From assembly GCA_001632435.1 (NCBI GenBank), contig KV424048.1:2794-66793 (forward strand): DNA of 64,000 nt, read 5' to 3'. This stretch comes from Calocera cornea HHB12733 (Eukaryota; Basidiomycota; Dacrymycetes; Dacrymycetales; Dacrymycetaceae). The notes beneath the pieces are model-generated. The model saw nothing but the letters and a program-made list of their open reading frames with translations, was not told the DNA's origin and made no database searches. Shown piece by piece: positions 1 to 9,526 of the stretch. How positions within the stretch are numbered: the stretch's first letter is position 1; every line of letters starts with the position of its first letter. A program made the translations under genes and the position numbers.

Positions 1-187
1 TTTTTATTTATTTTCTCTCTACCCTGCCCTACTTCTACCGGCTTGTCTACTCCGAACGATTCGGCATCCCGGAATACACCACGTGCTCATGAAGCAACTC
101 CACGGCTTGCTTCCCATTCCTGGCGGCGGCCAATGTCCGGTCCAAGACAGCGACCACGTTTCTCCCTTCCATTCCGATGTCAGTAAC

Positions 188-628
188 TTATACGGACCAA
201 CCGGCACGGAACGACGTACTCGTGGGCGGCCCAGTCTCTACCTCCGGGTCAGACTCCTCGCTGCTCAACTCGATTATTTCGGTCGTGTCGGAATCGATCT
301 CGATTATCCCCGATTTCGACGCGGTCGTTCCGGACCCGCCTTGGCGGATTACGTTCCTCTTCCGGACCGGCGTCTCGTCGGAACTGACGTCGACCTCCTC
401 GGACTCAACGGAGCCGGCGTGCACCTCCGATCGGCGGACCAACAGAGTCGCGGTTTCCATCCGGAACGACTGCGGAATGGCTGCTTCCAAGCGCGGGTGC
501 AGCTTCGTCGGATGATAGTCCGTGTCCCGGACGAGCTCTACCAACATCTTCTGCACGGGCGTCAGCACGGAATACAGCTGTGAAACCCGAAATCTCACCC
601 CCCACGCGACGCCGTTCTTCCTGGCCAT
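188..628 (-). CDS. hypothetical acidic protein with SUMO-interaction-like motifs
   Basis: An open frame of 146 codons begins at an ATG (complement of 626-628) and ends at 188. I recognise no domain. The N-terminal half is basic and mixed. The C-terminal third holds two short hydrophobic cores followed by acidic or Ser residues (GIIEIDSD and EIIELSSEESD), which resemble SUMO-interaction motifs. It lies upstream of, and opposite to, the DDE transposase and could be an accessory frame of that element, a gene fragment, or a chance frame in CG-rich DNA. No splice sites were needed to keep it open. Confidence 0.3.
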   Translation of the reverse strand: MARKNGVAWGVRFRVSQLYSVLTPVQKMLVELVRDTDYHPTKLHPRLEAAIPQSFRMETATLLVRRSEVHAGSVESEEVDVSSDETPVRKRNVIRQGGSGTTASKSGIIEIDSDTTEIIELSSEESDPEVETGPPTSTSFRAGWSV

Positions 629-1533
629 CACTCTCCACTCCGCGTGCGGAGTTGTCGCGGCAGCCTTCTGCACGGTCTCCCAACGTTGGCGTTTCTACCA
701 GCTCCGTTAGTGAATGCCTTTTACAAAGCCAGGTGGCTCACCTCCTGCGAATTCGGAACGCTGGCCATACTCCGGGTGCTTGTTGAGACGAAGTCGACTT
801 CACGACCGGTCGCGCCGTGGCACGAGTGGAGTTTGCACAGCCTTCAACGGATCCCTTGCACCGCCACCCGGGCAACTGACTGAGGGCAGTCAGCATCAGA
901 AGTTCGGGGGGGATGTACAGTTCCCTTTGTCACTGTGGTCCAATTTTTCGCGTTCCGGCCTTCCGGAGACACGGCACCGGAAGTCCGGACACCTTTCGGA
1001 CTTGCCCTGCTTCGCTTTCCGGTCCGTCGGCCAATTCCGGGTTCGAGGGGTTTATTCCGTATGGCCGTTCCGGTCACGGAACCCTCTCGGAATGGCGTAT
1101 ACGACGGAACGCACCCGACGGGTTCACGGGCGAAGACTCTCTCTCATCGGATGGTCCTCAATTTACAAACGGGACAACTGGAAAGGTGTCCCGTCGGATG
1201 AGAACGTCCCTTAGGTTGGGTGAAATCAGCCCCCGGTGATATACCCCGTGAGATGGGATTCCGAAAGGTAAACATCGGGTTAGGCAGATAAAAGCCGGAT
1301 TCTCCTTCTCGGAAAGGGGGGCCGGCTTCCGACATCTTCTCTTTACCATACGCCTCTACTTCCCCAGATCTCCTACTGCTCCCTACACTTTACACTCTAT
1401 TCCGGACCTTCCTAACTAATTACACCTATCCCGTTTGCTATTCCGACTCCGGAATACCCTTCCGGACCTGTGACGACTTCACGGAATACGACGCCCTCGG
1501 ATTGCCTATTCAGACGGACTCCGTACAGTCCTA
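629..1533. other. gene-poor segment rich in TTCCGG motifs, upstream of the transposase
   Basis: No convincing coding frame was found. The stretch is studded with TTCCGG/CCGGAA and TCCGGAC words (for example near 953-985, 1018-1030, 1401-1412 and 1442-1470), many overlapping or in inverted orientation. The 5' part of the transposase gene, including the expected helix-turn-helix region, should lie here if it survives, but I could not read it. Confidence 0.4.
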
Positions 1534-2857
1534 AACTGAGTGGTGCAGACAGCGTACCAAACAGCCATTCCGAGCAACTCTTGATTTTGTCCGCCGCTTC
1601 CTGAAGAGCAATCTTGGCTGGTCGGTCCGACGTGGTACACGAGCAGCACAGAAGGTTCCGGATGACTTCTCTCAGCAATGCTACGAGCTCTGTCTACGAT
1701 GTGCCTTCCTTATCGACTTCCATGCTATTCCAGCTGGATGCATCGTCAATAGCGACCAAATGCAGCTTGCGTTCCAGTATGGTGGAGACACAACATGGGA
1801 GGAGTGCGGTGCCCATCAGGTGTCAGTACTGGGGAAGGAAGAGAAGCAGGCATGTACAGTTATGACTGGACTGGCCATGAGCGGAGTCCTCCTCCCATTC
1901 CAGTCCGTCTGGCAAGGGTACAAGCCTAAGAGCTTGCCATTCAGTGGCCGCCCAAATGACCCAGTACTTCAACCCGCTCTTGCAGCTGGGCATCTCTTCA
2001 ACCTCTCAAAATCAAGAACCTATTGGTCCAATCTCGAGACGATGCAAGCCTATGTCGACCAGCTATTGGTACCCTATCTCCGGAAGACCAATCTCGAGCA
2101 GCTCCGGTCCAGTGAAGCTGATTGCATCTGGATCATAGATGCATGGAAGGTCCACCGGGGTGATCCTTTCCGGAACTGGATGGCAGCAACCTATCCATGG
2201 ATCCACATTCTCTTTGTTCCGGCAGGCTGTACTGGAATCACCCAGCCAGCTGATGCTGGAATGCAACGGCCACTCAAAGCTGTCATCCGACAAGCAGCAC
2301 TCGCCGATGTCATAGAAGAGACAAAAGCGCAGCTGGAATGCAACCCACCTGTCCCAGCACATGCCATCCGCCTGGATACTCGAGTTGGCACCATACGAGA
2401 CCAGACTGTTGAATGGCTCAAAAAGGCTTATGCCTCGCTGAACAAACCTGAGCCAGTGAAGAAGGCCTGGGACTTGTGTCGATGCGGAGTTGGTGACATG
2501 CGCCTGTCATATGAATGCCTCACAAGCGACAGCACCAGGCAGCTGCTCCGGACGCTCATGGTTACCGACTTTGAGCTATACTCCAGGATCATCCCTCATG
2601 GACAGGAAGACCTTCCGCCTGAAACAGAACAGTTGCCAGAGGACGTTGAGCAGTTAGCCCGACTCAGCCAAGTGGATCAGGAGATGGATGATGCCGCACT
2701 TGGCACTGAACAGGAGGACAATGAGGCAGACCTTGCTGAGCCTGCTGAGACAGAAGAAGTGGAGGAAGCGGCTCCTCCGCCTCGCAAAGATGGCCGGCCA
2801 CATAGAGCAGCAGCTACAAACCTTCGCAACCCCCGGTGGTGGCAGGTCAACGCATAG
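1534..2857 (+). CDS. pogo/Fot1-like DDE transposase, 5'-incomplete
   Basis: The frame is open from just after a stop near 1531 to the TAG at 2855-2857 (about 440 codons). It reads as the catalytic half of a DDE_1 (pogo/Tc1-mariner superfamily) transposase. All three acidic catalytic sites are visible: the Asp in IVNSDQMQ, the Asp in WIIDAWKVHR, and the Asp in TQPADAGMQRPLK. The C-terminus is acidic and ends in a Pro/Arg-rich tail. The first in-frame ATG (1760) lies downstream of the first catalytic Asp, so translation must start further upstream, probably through an intron, or the gene is 5'-truncated. No N-terminal CENP-B/HTH DNA-binding domain was found. Terminal inverted repeats were not identified, so current activity cannot be judged. 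Confidence 0.8.
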
Positions 2858-3216
2858 ATACCAGCCCAATGCCATCTTGTTCTTCGAAGTGCTCAGGATA
2901 CCCTGCAACGCGGTGACAGCCGACGATTTGCTCCAGATTGTGGTCGATGACAGGTGACATGAGCATCTACCTATCGACGTACAGTATCATGTCAATCTCC
3001 AATTCTGACGGTTCCTTTCTCCTCCGCATCTTTTCGGCTCTCAATTCGGCATCAAGTTCTGGCCTCTGGTTGAATACAAACAACATGGATTTGCGCATCT
3101 ATCTAGACGGCGGCTGCACCGGAACTGGGAGCGCCATTACCTGACAACGGCAATTCATACAAATTGTCAACCAGCGATTCTTGTCGTCAAAGTTGACTTG
3201 AATATGTGCCACTCCG

Positions 3217-3595
3217 TCACGCCCTCTTGGGAGGGAGCGTGCCAAGCCAGCATTCGGCCTCGGTCGGACACTCCCCATCCTGGAAGATGTTGCTCGACGT
3301 GAGAGCTCCAGTAGACTGAAATTAACAGCTATAAGTCAACGTCCGTCTGTCCCCAGAAAGAGCTTACAGAATCGTAGTCGCAGGAAGGCAAGACGGGACC
3401 GACGGGGCCCTCGTTCGGGTTCGTCACGCCATAGAAGCAGGCAATCTCGCCAGGGTTGTCGAATTCGTGTGCAAGCGGAATGCCGTTATTCGTCTCGGTG
3501 GGGCAGACATACGTGCCGGTGCAGACGTCGCGAGGAAGAGCATTGGCGCTGGCCAAACCAAGGGCAGCGAGAAGGACAACGACGGAAGCTTGCAT
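3217..3595 (-). CDS. small secreted cysteine-rich protein (copy 1)
   Basis: The ATG is the complement of 3593-3595. A hydrophobic signal peptide ending near ASA/NALP precedes a mature part of about 90 residues with six Cys. The open frame runs to 3329, but a 52 nt intron (3316-3367, gtaagc...ttcag) is likelier: it joins a CDYDS block to STGALTSSN and ends with CPTEAECW and a stop at 3217-3219. The order CxxxxxC, CFY, CDYDS, G-L, CxxxAxC matches the genes at 5103 and 8327, and all three carry an intron just after the C-x-Y block. The function is unknown; small secreted proteins of this kind are common in mushrooms. A conserved intron position across divergent sequence argues for a real gene. 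Confidence 0.75.
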
Positions 3596-5102
3596 GTCGG
3601 GATTATGTGTGAGGTTCGAGGGCGATGTGTTGCAAGACTGGCTGGAATGCAAGCTGCTGCCTTTCCCCCCCTCTTTCGTCTACTACTTATACCTTTCGGG
3701 CCCTTCATTAACCCGTCTTTAGTGGACATAGGTAAGCGCGACTCACCGAGATCTTAGTTGATTCATTTGGTCTTCGAAGGCTGATGATCTGTCTCAGCCG
3801 TCTCTGGCCGTGCGAAAATGACCGACCTCGGCGGTCATTGAGGATCATTAACGCTCGCTCAGAGAACAAATTTGATTCTGCACCACAAGTGCGCAGAGCC
3901 AACCATCACCCATCGCACATCGTGACCCGGCCAGTGGCGGAGGGAAGTATGACCACAGTGCTGCAGCATGTGACCAGCGGCCCGGAAGCTGGGTCTATTT
4001 CTATTCGAGCGATGACCTGTGTGATCGGCAGTGCCTGGTCGGGGTCTTCGGAAGACAAAGAAGCTACTCATCAGTTACGCGATCTTCCCCCGCGTCCGCG
4101 GGGTTCATGAAACTTTTGATGAGCGTAGTTACATCTGTACAGTACAGTTACTCATTCCCTTTTACAATGGAACCGCTCGAATATGCAACCGTTTCAGTCA
4201 TCTTCTTTACTGCTCAAGCCTGAAGTACTAGAGGAACGCGGAACTTCTCCGCTTGCCGAACCGAGATTAGCTTTTCTGTGAGTGAGACAGTTCTCTGAGA
4301 TATTCGGGAGAGATTGATGCCCAGTGGTACAGATCGAACCAGCACTGAAAATCCGTTGATCAAAGAACCATTGTGCTGAGCATTTTCCCACTCATGGGTT
4401 CTGTGGCAGATGTTCATCTGGCGAGAGTCTTGCAAACGTACCTTGATTCCAGGCGATCTTTCTCAACGAGGCCGGGCCAAAACTGAGTTGAGCTGACTGG
4501 GCAGATCTCTCGATCATGGCACCCGGGGAACTGTTGATCGGTCAAACAGGACGAGGCTCTTCGTCGGAATGTACCTCCGACAACGCGCGGCTTCGTTCCA
4601 TTGACAGTATGGGATCCGCATCTTGGCGGAGCTCATCAGACACCACATGCACAGCAGACACGAGATAGATGCATCGGGACATCAATGAGGATGACACGTT
4701 CGCTAACGTGTCTCCATCTGCCGGCTTCTTGGTGTGCGATGTCCGGGGCATTCTCGGTTCCGCCTGCACGGAAGAATACGGGCGTATCGAGGGCAGGATG
4801 CTGATTCGGCGCCAAATAGCCGAGTCACGGGACCGCCCGCCAGACCAAGACCAGTTTTCTTCCCGTCCCGCCATGGGGCAATACCACGCGTCAGAATGAA
4901 GGGAACTCGGATAAAATGATGGTATGCGGAGGGTCAGGGCGCCAGAAGCGCGGGTGTGGAACCCTTCTGGTAAGCAAGACCGGGGAAGGAACGCTGAGGT
5001 GTCGTTCAATGTACAAAGACGGGCACAGCAGCTGCTGTTGGATCTTAGGACAGACACATCATCACCCTCCCACCGCAATCTCCCATTGCTCGCAGACTCG
5101 TC
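3596..5102. other. intergenic region between secreted-protein genes
   Basis: No supported gene was found. Frames up to 191 codons on the minus strand around 4542-5117 look like noise: no start context, no domain and atypical composition. The divergent promoters of the genes at 3595 (minus) and 5103 (plus) must lie here. Confidence 0.4.
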
Positions 5103-5429
5103 ATGCAGCTGAAGCACGCGTTCTCGCTCGTTATTGCGACCACACTGGCCACAGCGTCCCTCATCCGTCGCGCATGCGACTGTCCAGCGACCGCAGGCAC
5201 TGGGCGCATCCTCATCAGTTCATGGGTCAGCGGGACGACGCTGCAGTGCGAGTATCTCCAGACGCGCCGCGCAAGGCAGTCGGGTACATGGGAGTGCTAC
5301 TATGATGTCAACGTGAGCGCCCAATGCTGTGTGCGATTCAAATATCTGACGACACAACAGAGCGGAGCGTTCGAATCATGCAGTGGGACGAGTTGCGAGG
5401 AGACTTGCCCAACGTCTGCAACCTGTTGA
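5103..5429 (+). CDS. small secreted cysteine-rich protein (copy 2)
   Basis: The start is ATG at 5103. It encodes a signal peptide (hydrophobic core LVIATTLATAS) and a short Cys-rich mature domain beginning CDCP. The frame is continuous to 5429, but an intron of exactly 48 nt (5313-5360, gtgagc...acaacag) fits better. Removing it gives 92 residues with WECYYDVN joined to SGAFESC and a terminal CPTSATC, and places the junction where copies 1 and 3 have theirs. Because the intron is a multiple of three without a stop, its retention would still give a longer in-frame protein. It shares with copy 3 the WxCYY motif, the following GAFE and the C-terminal C-x4-C. It is secreted; the role is unknown. 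Confidence 0.75.
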   Translation: MQLKHAFSLVIATTLATASLIRRACDCPATAGTGRILISSWVSGTTLQCEYLQTRRARQSGTWECYYDVNVSAQCCVRFKYLTTQQSGAFESCSGTSCEETCPTSATC

Positions 5430-6241
5430 GGCAGCAGACGAGCTGAAGAAGAGGTCAACTTGAAAGCACGTACTTCAGCCAAATCTGTACGGTTGACGGT
5501 TCTGTCTTTGTCCAAAAGCTCCAAGAGCGATAGCAAATGTAATCGTGTACTGCTTCTGTCATAGGATAGGTAAATGTGAGACGTTGAGCTATGGACATCG
5601 TCGGTAGAGGCACGGATGACTCGTTAGAGGCGCATTGCATAGGGACAGTGCGAGTCGGACACCAGCAAGTACCGGGTGCCTTGATGACCCAGACACCGAG
5701 CAGAATACAACACCACACATCCGGATGACATAGAACGTTCTAGCTCACCTATGGTCCGACAGTTTCTGTACGACGGGCCGCTGACCGCAGCACAAATGGT
5801 CATTGGAACAAGATACAGACCAATGCTACGCAGTACAATACTGCGAGACCCACCGACGTCCGTCTAAGTCATGGCCCGTTGGAAGTGGGTAACTGAGAAG
5901 TATGGAAAACATTCAATAGAAATGACATGTGCGCAGTGAAGTTCTGCTTACAGAGTTGCAACGTTGCCCAACGTGTTTCAATACCCTGCACCAAAGAAGA
6001 GCCGACGGGAGACTCGAGGAGGTCCAATGATGTTCCGCATTGCCGCAACGATAGAACAGTATCGAGATAGCCGTCGTGGAGTCCAGATCGAGCGTTGTTT
6101 CGGTTGAGTGGAACGAACATGGGTTAACCGGGCAATAGGAATGCCGATGATGTGCATCGCCTCCTCCATGCGAGCTCGGTGAATTCCGAAGCGCGGATCC
6201 GGATACCGTTCATAATCCAAATTGATGGCTCTGTCCCGAGC
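5430..6241. other. intergenic region left of the Mutator-like element
   Basis: No gene, RNA or repeat could be supported here. The segment ends at the left target-site duplication of the MULE. Confidence 0.4.
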
Positions 6242-6250
6242 TGAGACGAG

Positions 6251-6330
6251 GGGGTAAGTGCTACGATACCCGTCGCGCGCGCGTTATATGCTAGGGCGCC
6301 CTTGGTCATGTAAAATGCTTCAATACCCGT
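6251..6330 (+). repeat. left terminal inverted repeat of the MULE
   Basis: Aligned with the reverse complement of 8111-8192: both begin GGGG, share AAGTGCTA and GATACCCGT, then GCGCGCGTTAT, then TGCTTCAATACCCGT at the inner end, with small indels between. The gcgcgcgcg run gives a high local CpG density. Confidence 0.88.
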
Positions 6331-6357
6331 TGCATGCGCGTCATGCACATTGTCTAT

Positions 6358-8103
6358 CTAGGCTGTGCGACGGCGCTTCCCGCCAGGTGCTACTCCTTTC
6401 TCCTTTCGAACCACAACAGGGCGACCACGTTTCTTCTTCAGCCTAGGTGCTTGCACACCACTGTGCACCTCGAGGTCCGTGAGTAGAACTGGCGGGTAAG
6501 GCACCTCATAGGTGGCCCGGAGCGTGCTGATAAGGTAGGTGTCGTCAGTGAAGAGTCCAGGATTGAGCTTCTTCTTCATGCAGACGGTGATTGCATGTCG
6601 GCATGGTAAGAGGTACTGGTCAAAGTCACCGCAAGTACATTGGCCAGAGCGAAGTGCCAGATCAAGTGTGACCACATGTGCCTCAGTGTTGGCATGCCTA
6701 TGCAGGCGAACTTGTCCTGTCAGAGTACCTTCGCTCTGGGATGGGATGAAGAACCATTTCCGTGCTTCCACAGCATTGCTGGCAAGCATCTTGAGCGGTT
6801 TTGGGGTATGATCGGCCACATCAGGAAGTGCAAGCGCCTTCTGTCGATAGTCGTGGAAGAGCTGCATCTGGTGACACCAGATATGGTCGCACAGCTGGAG
6901 TACTGGGAGCCCACGAGCCTCGCGTAGAACATTGTTCATACATTCAGCTGCGTTTGAGGTGACTCGGCCAAAGCGGGCGCTGTTGTAGGCGTGTCTTGAC
7001 CAAAAGGATGGGTCGATGTTGGCAAGGTAATTGGCCGCTTCATCAGAGACTTCTGCTCGGGTTCGGTTTAGCCATCGATCATACTCCTTGACGGTCCGGG
7101 CATAGACAATGCCCCAGACATATTGCTCGATCTTCTTGCCGTAGTGATCGATTGCATTTGACATGATGTGCTTTGCACAGTATGACTCGTCGATAAGGGG
7201 GAGCTCCCGCTCAACAGCATTGAGTAACCCCTTTTGGCGGTCGGATATGAGGACCGTTGTTGGACGGTCAAGCCCAGGGAGGGACTCGCGGAGTAGGCGG
7301 AGAAATTCCGACCACATTTCCGTATCTTCTTTGGGTGCGATAGCCCAAGCAAGGACAAAGAGTCGGTCCTCTGCATCGTACGTGACAGCAAGCATGAGCA
7401 CATACTCAAAGGCTCCCTTTGTCCATGTCGCATCGACTGCAAGGTACCGGCGGACGTGGCTCCAGGCATGTTTGGCGGGCGATGGGCAGACAAAGAAGAA
7501 CCGGAAGGAGTTGTCCAAGTTGTAGGTGATATCGACTGTCGCTCCAGGGTCGGTAGTCCGAAGGAGGCTTGCATAGGCAGGCAGCTTCTGGAATTCTGTG
7601 GTCTGGTGTACAACGGTATCACCAAGGATCAAGTGCTTGATCCGACCCGGCTGGCCCTTCTTGGTCGGAAAACCATGCTGGAGGAGTACTTCTTCGATTG
7701 TCGCAGGCTTGACAGACTCCGTGATCGGCATGATCTGCTGGAGCTCCCAAGCAAGGTAGTCAGTTCGGCTCGAGGCAGCTCGGAACTTGGGCATGAAGGC
7801 AGAACACGTGTGTTTCTTGTTGAACAGGTGCGGGCGCACCACAAATGACCCCTCCTTTCCAGTAACCGACACACGGAACTTGCACTTCTCATCCTCGCAC
7901 ACAGCGGTCAACCTCCCCTTATCGCCATGGTCAGGTATGTATGAGGCACCTTGAGTGTGGCAGAGTCGCGTAATGTGGAAGCGTGCATCAAGCAGAGTTG
8001 GGAAGGAATAGCCAACACAGATGTGGTCGGACATGGTGGTATGACAAGGTGACGCGTCCCCAACGTGTGGTGCAAAGTCTGCAAGCCCCACAAGCCTCCA
8101 CAT
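6358..8103 (-). CDS. MULE transposase with zinc finger, DDE core, SWIM finger and AT-hook
   Basis: A single 581-codon frame, intact and intron-free. An N-terminal C-x4-C...H-x-C finger (Cys69, Cys74, His98, Cys100) resembles the WRKY/FLYWCH-type DNA-binding domain of Mutator transposases. The RNase H-like core has Asp224 (AVDATW), Asp288 (ISDRQKG) and Glu387 (SNAAECMNN), plus the Cys309/His312 pair (YCAKH) typical of MULEs. A SWIM zinc finger (Cys489, Cys491, Cys501, His503) follows. The Lys/Arg-rich tail contains an AT-hook-like KKKRGRP. The first ATG (8103) lies directly inside the right inverted repeat; Met24 is an alternative start. The protein is expected to act in the nucleus, cutting at the terminal repeats. 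No frameshift or stop was seen. Confidence 0.93.
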   Translation of the reverse strand: MWRLVGLADFAPHVGDASPCHTTMSDHICVGYSFPTLLDARFHITRLCHTQGASYIPDHGDKGRLTAVCEDEKCKFRVSVTGKEGSFVVRPHLFNKKHTCSAFMPKFRAASSRTDYLAWELQQIMPITESVKPATIEEVLLQHGFPTKKGQPGRIKHLILGDTVVHQTTEFQKLPAYASLLRTTDPGATVDITYNLDNSFRFFFVCPSPAKHAWSHVRRYLAVDATWTKGAFEYVLMLAVTYDAEDRLFVLAWAIAPKEDTEMWSEFLRLLRESLPGLDRPTTVLISDRQKGLLNAVERELPLIDESYCAKHIMSNAIDHYGKKIEQYVWGIVYARTVKEYDRWLNRTRAEVSDEAANYLANIDPSFWSRHAYNSARFGRVTSNAAECMNNVLREARGLPVLQLCDHIWCHQMQLFHDYRQKALALPDVADHTPKPLKMLASNAVEARKWFFIPSQSEGTLTGQVRLHRHANTEAHVVTLDLALRSGQCTCGDFDQYLLPCRHAITVCMKKKLNPGLFTDDTYLISTLRATYEVPYPPVLLTDLEVHSGVQAPRLKKKRGRPVVVRKEKGVAPGGKRRRTA

Positions 8104-8110
8104 TCCAGTG

Positions 8111-8192
8111 ACGGGTATTGAAGCACTTTATTCGGCCGACGGGCACCCTGAAACATAACGCGCGCCCAACGGGTATCCTAGCACTTAACCCC
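8111..8192 (-). repeat. right terminal inverted repeat of the MULE
   Basis: This is the inverted partner of 6251-6330, separated from the transposase ATG by only about 8 bp, so the transposase promoter probably lies within the repeat itself. Confidence 0.88.
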
Positions 8193-8239
8193 TGAGACGA
8201 GTACATCTTGACATTTAGTCCCAATAATCGCCAGTGCCG

Positions 8240-8246
8240 TATAAAG
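8240..8246 (+). promoter_or_regulatory. TATA box of the secreted-protein gene at 8327
   Basis: TATAAAG lies 87 bp upstream of the ATG, the same spacing seen at several other secreted-protein genes in this window (44940, 58954, 60113, 61404). It sits about 48 bp outside the MULE end. Confidence 0.5.
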
Positions 8247-8326
8247 ATGAGCGCGAGAGTGCTCCGTCCAGCAGAGCAAGACACGGCACTTTCCCGGACC
8301 AGAAACAGCAAGCTTCCGCACAAACG

Positions 8327-8640
8327 ATGTTCAAGACGCTCTCCCTGCTCGCGCTCGGCGCCACGCTCGCCGCGGCTTGCAGCTGCCCGCCCGCACCCCT
8401 CAGCGACATCGCCGCGACCGGCAGCAGCGTCAGCGGCGGGAACCTCATCTGTGGGTACGAGTGGATCGACGAACGCAAGCGGCAGTCGACCACGTGGGAC
8501 TGCTATTACAACAATGCGGTGCGTGCTGCGGTCTGCTGTTGCAGGGCTAGGGGTGCGAAGGGCTGATTTGGGAGCAGGACGGCGCGTTCGAGTTCATCAA
8601 CAACCCCGGTGGGACTTGCTCCGACCAGGCGTCGTGCTGA
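8327..8640 (+). CDS. small secreted cysteine-rich protein (copy 3)
   Basis: ATG at 8327 starts a clear signal peptide (LSLLALGATLAAA) followed at once by CSCPP. Exon 1 runs to 8518 and ends in TTWDCYYNNA. A 59 nt intron (8519-8577, gtgcgt...gagcag) leads to DGAFEF and a C-terminal C-x4-SC before TGA at 8638-8640. Without splicing the frame stops at 8566. The WxCYY block, the adjacent intron and the following GAFE make it a close paralogue of the gene at 5103; the MULE lies between the two. The product is about 84 residues with six Cys, extracellular, of unknown function. Confidence 0.8.
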
Positions 8641-9058
8641 GCGCAGTACGATGCAGGGCCCGGCCGTCAATCGTCCCAATGTAGTCGGAGCACCAGCTTC
8701 CAAAGTTGTAGCAGCGACTGTTAAAGTCAAGCAGCCCGGTGTTGTCAAAGGGCCAATGAAAGATATCGGTGTTTATTCCATTTCTGCGATGCTCGGTTGT
8801 GAAGGAACACGGAGAGACGGATAAGAGACTGCGTCCGACTCGCGCGGGCCGTCCCCCTGTCCGTGCCTGTCCTCTTCCCGATCGCCCGATCGCCCCTTGC
8901 TTCTTAGCCCTCGGCCCCCCGTCGGCCGACAACTTGTTGGCCGCAGGGACCGCAATTCAGCGCGGGAAGCCAATCACGCCCAGGGCGTTTCACGAGTGAT
9001 TGAGGGGCCACGAACGGCGCGTGAATGTGTTGGCAGAGTCGAGTGCAGTAATCCGGGC

Positions 9059-9526
9059 TAGGGATTGATGTGGTTCGGTTCGGTTCGGTTCAGATCAGAA
9101 CGGCTCCCCGTTTTCCGCTGGCGGTGGTTCTGGATCAGTTCTGGTTTGGTCACGGTTCACTTCTGGTTCAGAACAGGCTCGGGACCGGCACGCATGGTGT
9201 CAACACCGTTTACACCCCAGATCTTCAAAACATAGTTGGTTATCAGGCCCTCACTCGTCCCGGTTTACATTTGCGGTCATGAAGGCCATGCTGCAAGCAA
9301 AAGTACAACGCTAACGCTGCCTGAAGTAAGAAACCTACTTTACTAGGTCAATTAGCCATTGGCTCTGGTCTGCAAAGGCATGTATAACCCTCTCTATCCA
9401 ATTAGAACCGGTTCAGAGCCGTTCCTACCTTTGCGAGAGCTCCCCTTCCAGCTGATTTCCAGGACGAGAACCAGAACCGAGAACCGCTGTTCTTGTGGTC
9501 CGGTTTGGAGCCGCAGCCAGCTTTAG
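9059..9526. repeat. TA-flanked TIR repeat, copy 1
   Basis: Starts at TA then GGGATTGATGTGGTTCGG with tandem TTCGG units, and ends with GAACCAGAACCGAGAACCGC and a degraded terminus near 9526. Both ends match the copies at 16622, 28722 and 35138. No coding capacity. It looks like a MITE-type non-autonomous DNA transposon. Confidence 0.7.

Larger units (their letters stand above)
6242..8201 (-). mobile_element. complete Mutator-like element (MULE) with 9 bp target-site duplication
   Basis: The element proper is 6251-8192 (1,942 bp). It is flanked by a perfect 9 bp direct repeat, tgagacgag, at 6242-6250 and 8193-8201, the length typical of Mutator insertions. Both ends start GGGGT(T)AAGTGCTA-GATACCCGT and stay similar for about 80 bp. 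A single uninterrupted transposase gene fills the interior on the minus strand. Intact repeats, a clean duplication and an open transposase together indicate a recent insertion, possibly of a still active copy. Confidence 0.93.

Noticed and set aside
4542..5117. 191-codon minus-strand frame overlapping the secreted protein at 5103
   Set aside because: No domain, composition like random sequence, and it overlaps the start of a better supported gene on the other strand.
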